From Rhodospirillaceae bacterium UBA6608 (lineage in GTDB: Bacteria; Pseudomonadota; Alphaproteobacteria; Rhodospirillales_A; Casp-alpha2), in NCBI GenBank assembly GCA_002433335.1, contig DJHY01000052.1, forward strand, positions 1 to 6,383: a stretch of 6,383 nucleotides of DNA. The letters run 5' to 3'. A model generated the notes under the pieces. The model saw nothing but the letters and a program-made list of their open reading frames with translations. It was not told the DNA's origin and did no database searches. The position numbers were made by a program, and so were the translations under genes. This document shows, one piece after another, positions 5,357-6,383 of the stretch (its first letter is position 1; every line of letters begins with the position of its first letter).

Positions 5357-6383
5357 ATGCAGCGGTATATCGTCTTTGCGCTTTGCGTCTTCGCCACGCT
5401 TGTGTTGGCGGTTTTGTCGGTCGCCCATCCCTGGCTTATTCCGGTCGCCATGGCCGCGGGCGGCTTATCGTTGCTCGGGGTCTGGGACGTGTGGCAGCCC
5501 CGCCACGCGATCATGCGCAACTATCCTGTGATCGGGCATATGCGCTGGCTGTTCGAAGGCATCCGCCCGGAAATTCGCCAATACCTGATCGAAAGCGACC
5601 ACGACGAAGAACCGTTCTCGCGCGAGGTCCGCTCCCTGGTTTATCAGCGGGCCAAGGGTGTCGAGGACAAGCGCCCGTTCGGGACCAAGGAAAACGTTTA
5701 CGAAGCGGGCTTCGCCTGGCTGACCCATTCGGTCAACGCCAAGCATATCGAAGACCATGACTTTCGCGTGCGCATCGGCGGGCCGGACTGCCTGAAGCCC
5801 TATGACGCCTCGCTCTACAACATTTCGGCCATGAGCTTCGGCGCGCTGAGCGCCAATGCCATCCTGGCGCTGAACACCGGGGCCAAGATGGGCAACTTCG
5901 CCCATGACACGGGCGAGGGTGGGATCAGCCGCTATCACCGCCAGGGCGGCGGCGATCTGATCTATGAAATCGGCACCGGCTATTTCGGCTGTTGCGACGC
6001 TCAGGGCCGGTTCGATCCGGAAAAGTTCCGCGACCAGGCGGCGTCGGACCAGATCAAGATGGTCGAGGTCAAATTGTCCCAGGGCGCCAAGCCGGGCCAC
6101 GGCGGGATGCTGCCCGCCGCCAAGATTACCCCGGAAATCGCCGAGGCGCGGGGCGTGCCCATGGGCGTGGATTGTATTTCGCCCCCGGGGCACTCCGCTT
6201 TTTCGACACCGATTGAATTCATGGAATTCCTGGGCCAGTTGCGCGAGCTGTCGGGCGGCAAGCCGGTCGGCTTCAAGCTGTGCATCGGCCACCGGCGCGA
6301 ATTCATGTGCATGGTCAAGGCCATGTTGGAAACCGGCATCATGCCGGACTTCATCGTCATCGACGGCAAGGAAGGCGGCACGG
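5357..6383 (+). CDS. membrane-anchored FMN-binding glutamate-synthase-like protein, 3'-truncated by the window
   Basis: An open frame runs from ATG 5357 to the window edge (342 residues plus one base), so the C-terminus is missing. Two hydrophobic segments at about 4-23 and 26-43 form an N-terminal membrane anchor or hairpin, typical of the stand-alone 'FMN-binding glutamate synthase family'. The rest matches the FMN/synthase barrel of GltB: MSFGALS (159-165), HDTGEGGIS (183-191), KLSQGAKPGHGGMLPAAKI (239-257), SPPGHSAFS (275-283) and the start of the DGxEGGT motif (336-342). The glutaminase domain of true GltB is absent, so ammonia-dependent glutamate synthesis is not assured and the physiological reaction is uncertain. 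The Fe-S cysteines would lie beyond the window. The start is the only sensible one for the membrane segment, although its SD is weak (GGGG at 5347-5350). Confidence 0.9.
   Translation, partial: MQRYIVFALCVFATLVLAVLSVAHPWLIPVAMAAGGLSLLGVWDVWQPRHAIMRNYPVIGHMRWLFEGIRPEIRQYLIESDHDEEPFSREVRSLVYQRAKGVEDKRPFGTKENVYEAGFAWLTHSVNAKHIEDHDFRVRIGGPDCLKPYDASLYNISAMSFGALSANAILALNTGAKMGNFAHDTGEGGISRYHRQGGGDLIYEIGTGYFGCCDAQGRFDPEKFRDQAASDQIKMVEVKLSQGAKPGHGGMLPAAKITPEIAEARGVPMGVDCISPPGHSAFSTPIEFMEFLGQLRELSGGKPVGFKLCIGHRREFMCMVKAMLETGIMPDFIVIDGKEGGT

Noticed and set aside
5218..5760. Rightward 180-residue open frame spanning the cytochrome end and the start of the glutamate-synthase-like gene
   Set aside because: It overlaps two well-supported genes in a different frame, is Arg/Pro-rich and has no SD.
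5465..6292. Leftward 275-residue open frame antisense to the glutamate-synthase-like gene
   Set aside because: It lies opposite a frame with many conserved family motifs; composition is shadow-like.

Overview
The window is dense, GC-rich, mostly rightward coding DNA. Codon use strongly favours G/C in third positions, and Shine-Dalgarno (SD) motifs and protein families fit an alphaproteobacterium, plausibly of Rhodospirillales type. This is inference: there is no rRNA or marker gene to name the organism. No tRNA, rRNA, CRISPR array or insertion sequence was seen.

Layout, left to right. (1) Bases 1-123 hold the last 40 codons of an integral membrane protein resembling the C-terminus of the TMEM165/GDT1 (UPF0016) cation transporter family. 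(2) An AT-rich gap with a 19-base palindrome leads into a secreted alpha/beta hydrolase with a complete Ser-Asp-His triad (226-1011). (3) This hydrolase converges on a small leftward GlcG/HbpS-type (DUF336) gene (1022-1453). (4) Across a 65-base divergent gap, a rightward three-gene unit starts: a cytoplasmic protein resembling 4,5-dihydroxyphthalate decarboxylase (1519-2535), then two different zinc-dependent medium-chain dehydrogenases (2572-3636 and 3641-4696), spaced 36 and 4 bases apart. (5) A periplasmic class II-like c-type cytochrome with a C-terminal CTGCH haem site follows (4796-5254). (6) The window ends inside a membrane-anchored, FMN-binding glutamate-synthase-like protein (5357 to the edge).

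The part most likely to form a functional system is 1022-4696. The decarboxylase-like protein and two dehydrogenases look like consecutive steps of a small-molecule (possibly cyclic or aromatic acid) catabolic route, with the GlcG-like protein divergently transcribed. The substrate cannot be read from the sequence: no ring-hydroxylating oxygenase or ring-cleavage gene is present. The decarboxylase-like gene has no SD of its own at a normal distance. It sits ATGA-overlapped behind a potential 7-codon leader ORF that has an ideal SD and ends Pro-Pro-stop, the most unusual small-scale structure in the window. The flanking hydrolase, cytochrome and glutamate-synthase-like genes look like independent units.
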